Below the pieces are notes generated by a model. The model worked only from the letters and a program-made list of their open reading frames with translations, had not been told where the DNA came from and searched no databases. A stretch of 64,000 bases of DNA from NCBI RefSeq assembly GCF_014640295.1, contig NZ_BMGR01000013.1:1-64000 (forward strand), given 5' to 3'. Shown one piece after another: positions 1 through 8,574 of this stretch (position 1 is the stretch's first letter; the number at the start of each line of letters is the position of its first letter). The position numbers and the translations under genes are program-made. The stretch is from Paenibacillus abyssi. GTDB lineage: Bacteria; Bacillota; Bacilli; Paenibacillales; Paenibacillaceae.

Positions 1-92
1 CTAAACAACAGCAAGACAGCTAAAGTAATTCATGACTTTCGCATCCGGTTTTCAGGGCGCAATGCTCTGTATGTCTTAATAGTAAGAAACAT

Positions 93-168
93 TCCCTGAT
101 AGCTCAGTTGGTAGAGCACTCGACTGTTAATCGAGTTGTCACAGGTTCGAGTCCTGTTCGGGGAGCCA
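93..168 (+). tRNA. tRNA-Asn (GTT)
   Basis: Cloverleaf with a 7-bp acceptor stem, anticodon GTT in the anticodon loop and encoded CCA. First of a 16-gene array. The order Asn-Ser-Glu-Val-Met-Asp-Phe-Thr-Tyr-Trp-His-Gln-Gly-Cys resembles the trnD array that follows an rRNA operon in B. subtilis. The 92 bases before it show no gene and may be spacer after a 5S rRNA. Confidence 0.97.
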
Positions 169-171
169 TTT

Positions 172-264
172 GGAGAGGTGTCCGAGTCAGGTCGAAGGAG
201 CACGATTGGAAATCGTGTAGGCGTCACAAGCGTCTCGAGGGTTCGAATCCCTCTCTCTCCGCCA
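172..264 (+). tRNA. tRNA-Ser (GGA)
   Basis: Long class II tRNA (93 nt) with an extended variable arm, anticodon GGA, paired acceptor stem and encoded CCA. It starts three bases after tRNA-Asn. Confidence 0.97.
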
Positions 265-271
265 CTAATGT

Positions 272-346
272 GGCCCGTTGGTCAAGGGGTTAAGACACCT
301 CCCTTTCACGGAGGTAACAGGGGTTCGAATCCCCTACGGGTCACCA
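272..346 (+). tRNA. tRNA-Glu (TTC)
   Basis: 75-nt cloverleaf with anticodon TTC, 7-bp acceptor stem and encoded CCA. It is the last tRNA before an 81-bp spacer that holds a likely internal promoter. Confidence 0.97.
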
Positions 347-375
347 ACCTTTAAAAAAAACCTCACAAAAAGTAC

Positions 376-405
376 TTGATTTTAGACAAGCATATGAGGT
401 ATACT
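376..405 (+). promoter_or_regulatory. Internal tRNA-array promoter
   Basis: TTGATT at 376-381 and TATACT at 400-405 with an 18-bp spacer, lying in the only long A/T-rich gap of the array. It could start a separate transcript from tRNA-Val onward. This is a consensus match only. Confidence 0.5.
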
Positions 406-427
406 ATTAAATGTTGCTTCTCAAAAT

Positions 428-503
428 GGACGCTTAGCTCAGCTGGGAGAGCATCTGCCTTACAAGCAGAGGGTCGGCGGTTCGATCCCGTCAGCGTCCA
501 CCA
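428..503 (+). tRNA. tRNA-Val (TAC)
   Basis: 76-nt cloverleaf with anticodon TAC, paired acceptor stem and encoded CCA. Confidence 0.97.
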
Positions 504-522
504 TAACTTCTTATTTTAACGA

Positions 523-599
<77 letters not shown>

Positions 600-635
600 A
601 CTTTACCTTCGGAGTAAATCCGAGAACCATGATGT

Positions 636-712
636 GGAGCTGTGGTGTAGAGGCCTAACATGCCTGCCTGTCACGCAGGAGACCGCGGGTTCGAATCCCG
701 TCAGCTCCGCCA
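636..712 (+). tRNA. tRNA-Asp (GTC)
   Basis: 77-nt cloverleaf with anticodon GTC, 7-bp acceptor stem and encoded CCA. Confidence 0.97.
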
Positions 713-724
713 TTATCTTAATAT

Positions 725-800
<76 letters not shown>

Positions 801-825
801 TTTTAAGAATCATGGAATTGCATAT

Positions 826-901
<76 letters not shown>

Positions 902-904
902 CAT

Positions 905-990
905 GGAGGATTAGCGAAGTGGCCAAACGCAGCAGACTGTAAATCTGTTCTCTGACGAGTTCGGTGGTTCGAATCCATCATCCTCCACCA
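905..990 (+). tRNA. tRNA-Tyr (GTA)
   Basis: 86-nt class II tRNA with a variable arm, anticodon GTA and encoded CCA. Confidence 0.97.
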
Positions 991-999
991 GTTTACCTT

Positions 1000-1073
1000 A
1001 GGGGCATAGTTTAAAGGTAGAACAGCGGTCTCCAAAACCGTTAGTGTGGGTTCAATTCCTGCTGCCCCTGCCA
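1000..1073 (+). tRNA. tRNA-Trp (CCA)
   Basis: 74-nt cloverleaf with anticodon CCA, perfect acceptor stem and encoded 3' CCA. Confidence 0.97.
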
Positions 1074-1090
1074 AGTAAACATTTGAATAT

Positions 1091-1167
1091 GGCGGTCGTG
1101 GCGAAGGGGTTAACGCACCGGTCTGTGGCTCCGGCATTCGTGGGTTCAAGTCCCATCGATCGCCCCA
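1091..1167 (+). tRNA. tRNA-His (GTG)
   Basis: Anticodon GTG. The extra 5' G (G-1) pairs with C73, the usual identity feature of bacterial tRNA-His. CCA is encoded. Confidence 0.96.
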
Positions 1168-1194
1168 TACAATCAAATGTAATTAAAAAAATAA

Positions 1195-1269
1195 TGGGGA
1201 TTAGCCAAGCGGTAAGGCAACGGACTTTGACTCCGTCATCCCTAGGTTCGAATCCTAGATCCCCAGCCA
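1195..1269 (+). tRNA. tRNA-Gln (TTG)
   Basis: 75-nt cloverleaf with anticodon TTG and the weak U1-A72 pair typical of tRNA-Gln. CCA is encoded. Confidence 0.97.
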
Positions 1270-1275
1270 TTTAAT

Positions 1276-1350
1276 GCGGAAGTGGCTCAGCGGTAGAGCA
1301 TCGCCTTGCCAAGGCGAGGGTCGCGGGTTCGATTCCCGTCTTCCGCTCCA
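1276..1350 (+). tRNA. tRNA-Gly (GCC)
   Basis: 75-nt cloverleaf with anticodon GCC and encoded CCA. Confidence 0.97.
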
Positions 1351-1359
1351 TTAAATTTT

Positions 1360-1433
1360 GGCGCCATAGCCAAGTGGTAAGGCAGAGCTCTGCAAAAGCT
1401 TTACCCCCAGTTCGAGTCTGGGTGGCGCCTCCA
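1360..1433 (+). tRNA. tRNA-Cys (GCA)
   Basis: 74-nt cloverleaf with anticodon GCA and encoded CCA. Confidence 0.97.
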
Positions 1434-1446
1434 CAAATCTTACCAT

Positions 1447-1523
1447 GTGCCCTTAGCTCAGCTGGATAGAGCGTTTGACTACGAATCAAAAGGTCAGGAG
1501 TTCGAATCTCTTAGGGCACGCCA
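1447..1523 (+). tRNA. tRNA-Arg (ACG)
   Basis: 77-nt cloverleaf with anticodon ACG, whose wobble A is expected to be edited to inosine. CCA is encoded. Confidence 0.97.
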
Positions 1524-1531
1524 TTTAACAA

Positions 1532-1614
1532 GCCGGCGTGGCGGAACTGGCAGACGCGCGCGACTCAAAATCGTGAGGGAAACCGTGGAGGTTCGAGTCC
1601 TCTCGCCGGCACCA
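1532..1614 (+). tRNA. tRNA-Leu (CAA)
   Basis: 83-nt class II tRNA with a variable arm, anticodon CAA and encoded CCA. Last gene of the array. Confidence 0.96.
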
Positions 1615-1626
1615 TACATAATCATT

Positions 1627-1664
1627 AAAACCTATTGATCATTGAGATCGATAGGTTTTTTTTT
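1627..1664 (+). terminator. Terminator of the tRNA array
   Basis: An 11-bp stem with one G-T pair around a short loop, followed by a run of nine T, immediately after tRNA-Leu. Confidence 0.85.
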
Positions 1665-1828
1665 GTATTTAAAAAAGGTATTTGGATCAAATAATTTTAT
1701 ACCGAATATGCGAGTCAGAAATTGGTGAACTAGCGTATTTGCATGAAAAGAAGTTCGTTCGTTAAGCGGTATGATTACGAAAGCAACCTCATATGAATGA
1801 GTACTTAGCCAAAAGGGGAGGAAGTCGG

Positions 1829-3508
1829 ATGAACCTGGATAAACCTTGGTTGCGCTTTTATCCGGAGGAGGTACCGTCAACTCTTGAATACCCTAATAAA
1901 AATATTGTCAATTTACTATTGGATGCGGTCGCTTCCTATCCTAATAAGCCGGCAGTGTACTTTCTTGGCAAGACGATGTCATATCGCGAACTGCTGACGT
2001 CAGTTTATCGAATGAGTAACGGGTTACACCAGCTTGGGGTTTCCAAAGGCGATCGTGTGGCAATCATGCTGCCGAATTGCCCGCAAGCTGTAATCGCCTA
2101 TTTTGCAGTGCTGTTTACTGGAGCTGTTGTAGTGCAGACAAATCCGTTATACGTAGAAAGGGAACTGCAGCATCAGCTTCAGGATTGTGGAGCCAGTGTC
2201 ATTGTTATACTTGATCTTCTCTATGAAAGATTAGGTCGGATACGTGATAACGGAATGTTACCGCAGCTAAAGCATGTAATCGTCACTTCAATTAAAGATG
2301 GGTTGCCATTTCCAAAAAATCTATTATATCCGCTAAAGCAGCGTAAGGAAGGACATCGTCCCAATGTACCTTACGGGCAGAAGGGTGTAATCACGTATAA
2401 ACATATTCTCGGTAATTCGCCATCGACTCCTATTCCTGTTAGCGTAAATTCATCCGATGAACTTGCACTTTTGCAATATACTGGAGGCACAACCGGCCTG
2501 CCCAAAGGGGTGATGCTAACTCATAGAAATTTAATTGCAAATTCGTTGCAAACAGCAGCATGGTGCTACCGGGCTAAATCAGGGCAGGAGAGGTTTCTAG
2601 CTGCACTGCCATTATTTCATGTGTTTGGGTTAACAGTATTGATGAATCAAACCGTGCTGCGTGCCGGAATGATGATATTACTGCCCCGTTTTGAAATTAA
2701 TATGGTACTTGAGGCAATCAAAAAGCTGCATCCGACGATATTTCCCGGTGCTCCGACAATGTATATCGCTTTATTGAATCATCCGGATACGGCAATAAGC
2801 GATCTATCTTCAATTGAAGTATGTATTAGTGGTTCAGCGGCCTTGCCACTTGAAATTCAAGAGAGATTTGAGATGCTGTCGGGAGGACGTTTAATTGAAG
2901 GTTACGGATTGACTGAAGCAGCACCTGTAACACATTGCAACCCCATCTGGGGATTGCGTAAAAATAGGACTATCGGTGTCCCGCTGCCCGATACAGAAGC
3001 CGCTGTGGTAGATTCGGCAACAGGAGAGCCCGTTGCATTGGGTGAGATCGGTGAACTTGTGATAAGAGGGCCGCAGGTCATGATGGGGTACTGGAACCGC
3101 TCTGAAGAGACTGCAGCAGCGCTGCGGGATGGATGGCTATTTACAGGTGATCTGGCAACAATGGACGAGGACGGTTATTTTACCATTGTAGATCGGAAGA
3201 AGGATGTTATTATAGCTGGGGGATATAACATTTATCCTCGTGAAGTAGAGGAAGTGCTCTTCGAGCACCCTGCCGTAATGGAAGCAGCAGTAGTCGGCGT
3301 CAATGATCCGTACCGCGGGGAAACGGTCAAAGCTTTTATTGTGACGAAAGAGGGATGGAACGTATCTACTATGCAGTTAGACCGTTGGTGCAGAGATCGC
3401 CTCGCGGCCTATAAAGTGCCTCGTAACTACGTGATTCGGGATTCGCTTCCTAAGTCGATGATCGGTAAAGTGCTACGCCGAAAGCTGTTGGAAGAGGATG
3501 AAGAATGA
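1829..3508 (+). CDS. Long-chain fatty-acid--CoA ligase
   Basis: 559-aa cytoplasmic or membrane-associated acyl-CoA synthetase that activates fatty acids with ATP and CoA for beta-oxidation or lipid use. The AMP-binding superfamily motifs are all present: the phosphate loop YTGGTTGLPKG at residues 217-227, GYGLTEAAP at 358-366, the TGD aspartate near 441, the DRKKD hinge near 455 and the GKVLRR lysine near 545. The whole sequence resembles B. subtilis LcfA. The start at 1829 follows AGGGGAGG. An in-frame ATG at 1793 lacks a good site. The stretch upstream contains TGAATGA (1793-1799), the left half of a Bacillus FadR site, but the right half is poor. Confidence 0.93.
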   Translation: MNLDKPWLRFYPEEVPSTLEYPNKNIVNLLLDAVASYPNKPAVYFLGKTMSYRELLTSVYRMSNGLHQLGVSKGDRVAIMLPNCPQAVIAYFAVLFTGAVVVQTNPLYVERELQHQLQDCGASVIVILDLLYERLGRIRDNGMLPQLKHVIVTSIKDGLPFPKNLLYPLKQRKEGHRPNVPYGQKGVITYKHILGNSPSTPIPVSVNSSDELALLQYTGGTTGLPKGVMLTHRNLIANSLQTAAWCYRAKSGQERFLAALPLFHVFGLTVLMNQTVLRAGMMILLPRFEINMVLEAIKKLHPTIFPGAPTMYIALLNHPDTAISDLSSIEVCISGSAALPLEIQERFEMLSGGRLIEGYGLTEAAPVTHCNPIWGLRKNRTIGVPLPDTEAAVVDSATGEPVALGEIGELVIRGPQVMMGYWNRSEETAAALRDGWLFTGDLATMDEDGYFTIVDRKKDVIIAGGYNIYPREVEEVLFEHPAVMEAAVVGVNDPYRGETVKAFIVTKEGWNVSTMQLDRWCRDRLAAYKVPRNYVIRDSLPKSMIGKVLRRKLLEEDEE

Positions 3509-3602
3509 CATTCGAGCAGTTTCATTGAAACAGTGGATGCTTTCCGATATAATAATAACTATAAAATGGAAATCGTCAACAGAAGAGGGGGTGGATGGTG
3601 GA

Positions 3603-3746
3603 ATGAAGGAAGGATGGGTGACCTGGCTGCTGATTGCATTCGGCATCCTGGTGGCTATTGGCGGAGTCATTGCATACTTTCGGGTTGTGTCATCAGCATC
3701 CTCAGATCATCCGCCATCCACGAAAGATCATCGTTCTGAGGAGTAA
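3603..3746 (+). CDS. Small single-pass membrane protein
   Basis: 47-aa predicted protein. After the short N-terminus MKEGW comes one hydrophobic segment (about residues 6-26), then a polar Ser/His/Asp-rich tail that would face the other side of the membrane. A purine-rich stretch AGAGGGGGTGG precedes it, and an in-frame GTG at 3591 is the alternative start. It follows the acyl-CoA ligase in the same direction with a 94-base gap. I recognise no family. Supported only by the ribosome site and membrane-like composition. Confidence 0.5.
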   Translation: MKEGWVTWLLIAFGILVAIGGVIAYFRVVSSASSDHPPSTKDHRSEE

Positions 3747-3969
3747 AAGCTTGAAGGAGATTTAACTGGAAGAATGTACGCTTTTCTCATCAGTAACAAA
3801 CTGGTATAATAAGTTAGACTAGTTAAATATATATCCGGCTGACCATGGATTACCTGCACAGAGTGGATTGCTTGAGCTAAAAGGATGACTGTTGGCAGTG
3901 GTAGTACATACCGCTGCATTCTCGCACATGGATTTAGGACGACCATCCGATGAAATGGGAGGGGATTTC

Positions 3970-4155
3970 ATGGCAAAAAGAAGCCATAATGAAGTCAAAG
4001 AAAGCCTGAAGGAGCTCACGAGAATTTTTCAGCCTAAGGACCCGCGAAAGTTCGTTCGGGATTACATCCGTAAATATCGGATCACCGGGGGATATGAAGA
4101 CGAGTTGACCCACTTAGTTGAGCATGAACTTGGTAAGATGAATTCGGTCAGTTAA
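3970..4155 (+). CDS. Small basic hypothetical protein
   Basis: 61-aa protein starting MAKRSHNEVKESLKELT, with alternating charged and hydrophobic residues suggesting two short helices and no membrane segment. The ATG at 3970 follows a strong GGGAGGGG site. Upstream in-frame codons are not preceded by one. Family not recognised. It ends just before a tandem repeat and a terminator, so it looks like the last gene of this small unit. Confidence 0.6.
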   Translation: MAKRSHNEVKESLKELTRIFQPKDPRKFVRDYIRKYRITGGYEDELTHLVEHELGKMNSVS

Positions 4156-4238
4156 CGTGCAACCGTTAGACGCAGAACTAAGCGGCTCGGTTGTCACGAA
4201 ACGTGCAACCGTTAGACGCAGAACTAGGCGGCTCGGTT
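4154..4238 (+). repeat. Two tandem copies of a 39-bp repeat, 46-bp period
   Basis: 4154-4192 and 4200-4238 match at 38 of 39 positions. Each copy starts near AACCG and ends in CGGTT, so each can form a hairpin. The first copy overlaps the stop codon of the preceding small gene. Confidence 0.85.
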
Positions 4239-4276
4239 CGCATGACACCGGATAAAGAGTCACAACATGCTGTTTA

Positions 4277-4305
4277 AACCTTGCCTTTAAGGCGAGGTTT
4301 TTTTT
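4277..4305 (+). terminator. Rho-independent terminator
   Basis: An 8-bp stem (ACCTTGCC with GGCGAGGT), a TTTA-type loop and eight T. It closes the transcript of the small genes. Confidence 0.85.
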
Positions 4306-4388
4306 GCGGATTTGAAGAAGCCCGCTACAAAACAGCAGGCCCTAATTGATGACTATATAGATGAAGCTAATTTATATTTGAGAGAGCT

Positions 4389-5141
4389 TTAACGTCGATC
4401 TTTCATCTCACTAATTGGAGTGGGCATCGTTTTACCGCCATCGAACTGGTATTTAACAAGGATGTTAAATGAATCGACCCAAGGCTCTAGTGGGCGGCCA
4501 AGCCAGGCCTCCTTCGCATAGTCAACCATCTCATTAACAAAGTCTTTATTGGCGGAAATATGCACTTCTTCGATATTCGGACTTAATCGTCGGATTCTTT
4601 TTGCTATCGTCTGTTTCAATTCCCTCGAAATCAGGTTATGATCATTAACGGAAAAATATGAGTTATAGGGTGTAATCATCTTTCTATTGTTATAGTAGGG
4701 GGTTCCATCCCGATGGTTGTATACACCTTCGTTCGAGCCTGTGTTGTTCTGTTCTTTCATCGTTCTCCCTCCGATGCGTTTCGTACCTACGGCTGTCCAA
4801 TCCAGTGCGATGCCCACATAAGCATTTTTGTCTGTGAGCATGACTATTGCTGTGGCAACGCCATTAATATCGGAAACTTCACGCGAGAGCATGGAACTGT
4901 ATTCAAAGTATTTATTGTCATGCTGATCAGGATTGCCAGTAAGGGAGCCGTACATTCGTGTTCCGAGCATTTTGGGATCGTTCTTTTGCTGGGCGCCGTA
5001 ATCGTAATCGCTGTCCTGAACATGACGCTCATAATTGCAGCCGGATAGGAGAGTTGGAATTATAATCAGGGCAAGGCAAAAAATGAAGATTCGATGTATA
5101 ACTGGAAATATAAGGGGTGAGCGGATAAATCGTTTATTCAT
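4389..5141 (-). CDS. YhcN/YlaJ-family sporulation lipoprotein
   Basis: 250-aa lipoprotein. An N-terminal hydrophobic stretch leads to the lipobox LLSGC near residues 31-35. The following domain contains SREVSDINGVATAIVMLTD and NAYVGIAL, typical of the spore YhcN/YlaJ family whose members sit in the spore membrane and affect germination or outgrowth. A region rich in Asn, Gly and Tyr (about 140-165) is inserted in the middle. The start follows GAGGAGG. It stands alone on the minus strand between convergent and divergent neighbours. Exact role unknown. Confidence 0.87.
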   Translation of the reverse strand: MNKRFIRSPLIFPVIHRIFIFCLALIIIPTLLSGCNYERHVQDSDYDYGAQQKNDPKMLGTRMYGSLTGNPDQHDNKYFEYSSMLSREVSDINGVATAIVMLTDKNAYVGIALDWTAVGTKRIGGRTMKEQNNTGSNEGVYNHRDGTPYYNNRKMITPYNSYFSVNDHNLISRELKQTIAKRIRRLSPNIEEVHISANKDFVNEMVDYAKEAWLGRPLEPWVDSFNILVKYQFDGGKTMPTPISEMKDRR

Positions 5142-5653
5142 AATACGGCAAACCTCCTCGGTAAATTCTTTGATTGTAGCTTTTGCCTAAGGCGTTTAAA
5201 TATACACCGGCACATCATACATAATTGACCAGGCATTTGGAGCAAAATGAAGGAGGGTGGATAAGAAGCGAGTTATCTGCATGATAGATCTGAAAAAGCC
5301 TTATCTTACTTGGTTTGAAAGGTTTGAGAACAATTTGTGAACTCTCTGTTGAACATTGACAAATAGGGTCTTCAACTTTATATTTAATAAAGTGATTTAG
5401 TTTGCAGGAATATCTAAACATCAGTGAAAAACACGCAGTTTGCCGCATTGCCGCGCCGAGATTTCGGCGGGCGCCCAAGATCGCTATACATAGCTAACCC
5501 GTATTGTAAAGCATAAGACAAGCTCCGCTCAGTCGGGGCTAGCGGTATCTGTAGGGACTAGATCCGCAATCTTAAGGCTAAACTAACCGGATCATGCATT
5601 GAGAGCGGTTGTGCTTGGGAAACTGTAGAAAACGTCAAAAGTGGGGTAGATCA
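5142..5653. other. Intergenic region with the long ctaC leader
   Basis: 512 bp between the divergent yhcN-like gene and ctaC. It holds a consensus promoter (5356-5384) and then about 265 bases of leader. The leader contains a short hairpin (CGCCGAGATTTCGGCG near 5453-5468) but no riboswitch that I recognise. No credible gene. Confidence 0.6.
5356..5384 (+). promoter_or_regulatory. Promoter of the cta oxidase operon
   Basis: TTGACA at 5356-5361, a 17-bp spacer and TATATT at 5379-5384: a near-consensus sigma-A promoter about 265 bp ahead of ctaC. Confidence 0.65.
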
Positions 5654-6697
5654 ATGATGAATCGGTGGCATGTTGTAAAACGACTCCTGCCGCTCCTGGC
5701 CGTTATGGCGCTGCTGCTGTCGGCGTGCGGTAGAGAAGACTTATCCACGCTCAATCCGCAAGGACCGGTAGCCGAGGAACAGTTCGGACTTATGAAATTG
5801 TCGATCTCGATCATGGTGCTTGTGGTCGTTGTCGTCTTCGCCATTGCCATTTATGTACTTATCCGTTTCCGTAGACGTCCTGGAGATAAAACGATCCCAG
5901 TACAGGTCGAAGGAAACCACAAGCTTGAAATTATTTGGACGGTTATTCCTCTTGTATTACTTGTCATTCTCGGCGTACCTACGATCCAATCGGTATTCGG
6001 GCTTGCAAAGGATTACAGCAAAGATGAAAACGCAGTACAAATTAAAGTGACGGCTCATCAATATTGGTGGGAATTTGATTATCCGCAATACGGCGTGAAA
6101 ACCGCACAAGAGATGATTATTCCGACGAATGCAGTCATTTCTATTGAAGCCAAAACGGCTGACGTGATTCACTCCTTCTGGATTCCTTCATTGGCGGGTA
6201 AGATCGACACGAATCCTGGCGGCAATGTAAACCGGATGTACTTTGAAGCTCCGAAGTCTGGTGTATACTTAGGAAAATGTGCGGAACTCTGTGGTCCTTC
6301 CCATGCTTACATGGACTTCAAGGTCAAAGCAGTTGACGAAGCATCCTTCGAACGTTGGGTAGCGGGTATGAAAGCTCCTGCAGAAATGCCTAGCGATCCT
6401 GAAATCGCTGAATTGTTCGCAAGCCAGTGCTTGACTTGCCATGCTGTCGGTGACAAAGGCGGCACGATCTATCCGAACCTGACAGGTATGGGTGATCGTC
6501 TGGCTGTAGCAGGTTTCTTAATTAACACTGATGATCCTCAATACAAAAATGAGGGTACGGTATATGATAACTTGGTTCGTTGGATTGCAGATCCGCAAGA
6601 AGTTAAACCTGGCAATAACATGCCAAAAGTGGATCTGACACAGCAAGAAATCGAAGCCATCGCTAAATACTTGTCCGAGCAAAAGCTGGACTATTAA
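5654..6697 (+). CDS. ctaC: Cytochrome c oxidase subunit II with fused cytochrome c (caa3 type)
   Basis: 347-aa membrane-anchored lipoprotein that takes electrons from cytochrome c and passes them through CuA to subunit I. It has a signal peptide with lipobox LLSAC, two transmembrane helices and a cupredoxin domain whose CuA ligands are visible: Cys209, Cys213, His217, Met220. A C-terminal cytochrome c domain carries CLTCH (Cys259, Cys262, His263) and the axial Met323 in NMP. The fusion identifies a caa3-type enzyme. The ATG at 5654 follows GTGGGGTAG and gives a proper signal peptide. First gene of ctaCDEF. Confidence 0.96.
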   Translation: MMNRWHVVKRLLPLLAVMALLLSACGREDLSTLNPQGPVAEEQFGLMKLSISIMVLVVVVVFAIAIYVLIRFRRRPGDKTIPVQVEGNHKLEIIWTVIPLVLLVILGVPTIQSVFGLAKDYSKDENAVQIKVTAHQYWWEFDYPQYGVKTAQEMIIPTNAVISIEAKTADVIHSFWIPSLAGKIDTNPGGNVNRMYFEAPKSGVYLGKCAELCGPSHAYMDFKVKAVDEASFERWVAGMKAPAEMPSDPEIAELFASQCLTCHAVGDKGGTIYPNLTGMGDRLAVAGFLINTDDPQYKNEGTVYDNLVRWIADPQEVKPGNNMPKVDLTQQEIEAIAKYLSEQKLDY

Positions 6698-6726
6698 TAC
6701 AACGGTGATAGAAGGGGGTACCAACC

Positions 6727-8574
6727 TTGGCTCATGGACACGCGGTTAAACGTTATAGCGGCCTGATGGATTGGCTGACTACGGTTGACCATAAGAAAAT
6801 CGGGGTCCTTTATCTGATTGCCGGTGGCTTCTTTTTCCTCATTGGAGGTCTGGAAGCGATCTTGATCCGGATTCAGCTGTGGAAACCACTTAATGATTTT
6901 GTAAGTCCGGACACGTACAACGAGCTGTTGACGATGCACGGAACAACGATGATTTTCTTGGCAGCGATGCCGATCTTATTTGCTTTAATGAATGCGATCG
7001 TGCCGCTCCAGATCGGGGCGCGCGACGTTGCGTTCCCATTCTTGAACTCGCTTGGTTTCTGGACATTCTTCTTTGGGGGCGTATTGCTTAATGTAAGTTG
7101 GTTTACCGGCGGCGCTCCGGATGCAGGCTGGACATCTTATGTGCCTCTTGCATCAGACACTTATAGTGCAGATAAAGGTGTTGACTACTATGTCATGGGT
7201 CTGCAGATAGCAGGTATCGGTACGCTGGTCGGCGGGATTAACTTCCTCGTAACGATCATTAACATGCGTGCACCGGGCATGAGTTTTATGCGTATGCCAA
7301 TGTTTACATGGTCCGCATTTATTGCTTCCGCTTTGATCCTGTTTGCTTTCCCTGCATTGACAGTAGGTCTGGTTGCTCTAATGTTTGACCGTCTGTTCAG
7401 CGCAAATTTCTTTAACGTCGCTAACGGCGGTAACGTTGTATTGTGGGAGCATATCTTCTGGATTTTCGGACATCCTGAGGTATACATTCTTATACTGCCT
7501 GCTTTCGGTATTATTTCCGAGGTTGTCAGTACCTTCTCCCGGAAGCGGTTGTTCGGTTACAGCTCGATGGTCTTTGCTACCGTGTTAATCGGTTTCCTTG
7601 GATTCATGGTATGGGCGCATCACATGTTCACGACTGGACTTGGTCCGATTGCCAACGCGTTGTTCTCGATTGCGACGATGTTGATTGCCGTACCGACAGG
7701 TATTAAGATTTTTAACTGGCTATTTACAATGTGGGGCGGTTCAATCCGTTTCAACGTGGCGAATTTGTTCGCAATTGGTTTTATACCGACGTTTGTTATG
7801 GGTGGCGTGACTGGTGTCATGCTGGCTGCCGCACCTGCGGACTACCAATATCATGATACGTACTTCGTTGTAGCGCATTTCCACTACGTTATCGTTGGTG
7901 GTCTCGTATTGGGTATTTTTGCAGGTCTTTTCTACTGGTGGCCTAAGATGTTCGGCCGTATGCTGAATGAAGGACTTGGTAAAATCACATTCTGGACTTT
8001 CTTCATCGGTTTCCATCTGACGTTCTTTGTACAGCATTTCTTAGGATTGCTGGGTATGCCGCGTCGTATTTACACCTATCAAGATGGTTTAGGGTTAAAC
8101 GGCATGAACTTGATTAGTACAGTCGGTGCAATCCTGATGGGTATCGGTACGATTGTGTTCCTGATCAACATTATTGTTACTGCGAAGAAACCTAAAAATC
8201 TTAGTAATGATCCGTGGGAAGACGGTCGTACGCTCGAATGGGCCATTCCATCTCCCGCACCGGAATATAACTTCGCGCAAACTCCGCTTGTACGCGGCTA
8301 CGATGCGCTGTGGAAAGAAAAAATGGACGGAAATAAAGGCATGACACCGGCTGAACCGCTTGGTCCGATTCATATGCCATCACCATCGATTTTGCCGTTC
8401 ATTATGTCCATTGGATTGTTCATTGCAGGTTTCGGCTTCATGTACAACCATTACATTGTGGCCATTATTGGTCTGGTCATTACATTTGCCTGCATGTTCC
8501 TTCGTTCCGTAATTGATGATCACGGCTTCCATATCGAGCCGGACGAGATGCATGACAAGGGGGTAAAAGGATGA
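6727..8574 (+). CDS. ctaD: Cytochrome c oxidase subunit I
   Basis: 615-aa polytopic heme-copper oxidase catalytic subunit that reduces oxygen and pumps protons. It shows the conserved MHGTTMIFLAAMP (low-spin heme ligand), WIFGHPEVYILILP (CuB His and the cross-linked Tyr), VWAHHMF and the HDTYFVVAHFHYV heme ligands. Length and C-terminus match B. subtilis CtaD. The start is a TTG at 6727, ten bases after GAAGGGGG. It lies 29 bp after ctaC and overlaps ctaE by four bases, so it is translationally coupled. Confidence 0.96.
   Translation: MAHGHAVKRYSGLMDWLTTVDHKKIGVLYLIAGGFFFLIGGLEAILIRIQLWKPLNDFVSPDTYNELLTMHGTTMIFLAAMPILFALMNAIVPLQIGARDVAFPFLNSLGFWTFFFGGVLLNVSWFTGGAPDAGWTSYVPLASDTYSADKGVDYYVMGLQIAGIGTLVGGINFLVTIINMRAPGMSFMRMPMFTWSAFIASALILFAFPALTVGLVALMFDRLFSANFFNVANGGNVVLWEHIFWIFGHPEVYILILPAFGIISEVVSTFSRKRLFGYSSMVFATVLIGFLGFMVWAHHMFTTGLGPIANALFSIATMLIAVPTGIKIFNWLFTMWGGSIRFNVANLFAIGFIPTFVMGGVTGVMLAAAPADYQYHDTYFVVAHFHYVIVGGLVLGIFAGLFYWWPKMFGRMLNEGLGKITFWTFFIGFHLTFFVQHFLGLLGMPRRIYTYQDGLGLNGMNLISTVGAILMGIGTIVFLINIIVTAKKPKNLSNDPWEDGRTLEWAIPSPAPEYNFAQTPLVRGYDALWKEKMDGNKGMTPAEPLGPIHMPSPSILPFIMSIGLFIAGFGFMYNHYIVAIIGLVITFACMFLRSVIDDHGFHIEPDEMHDKGVKG

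Noticed and set aside
4713-5048. 111-codon frame opposite the YhcN-type lipoprotein
   Set aside because: Hydrophobic, Cys-rich translation without a ribosome site. The minus-strand lipoprotein has a lipobox and a family domain.
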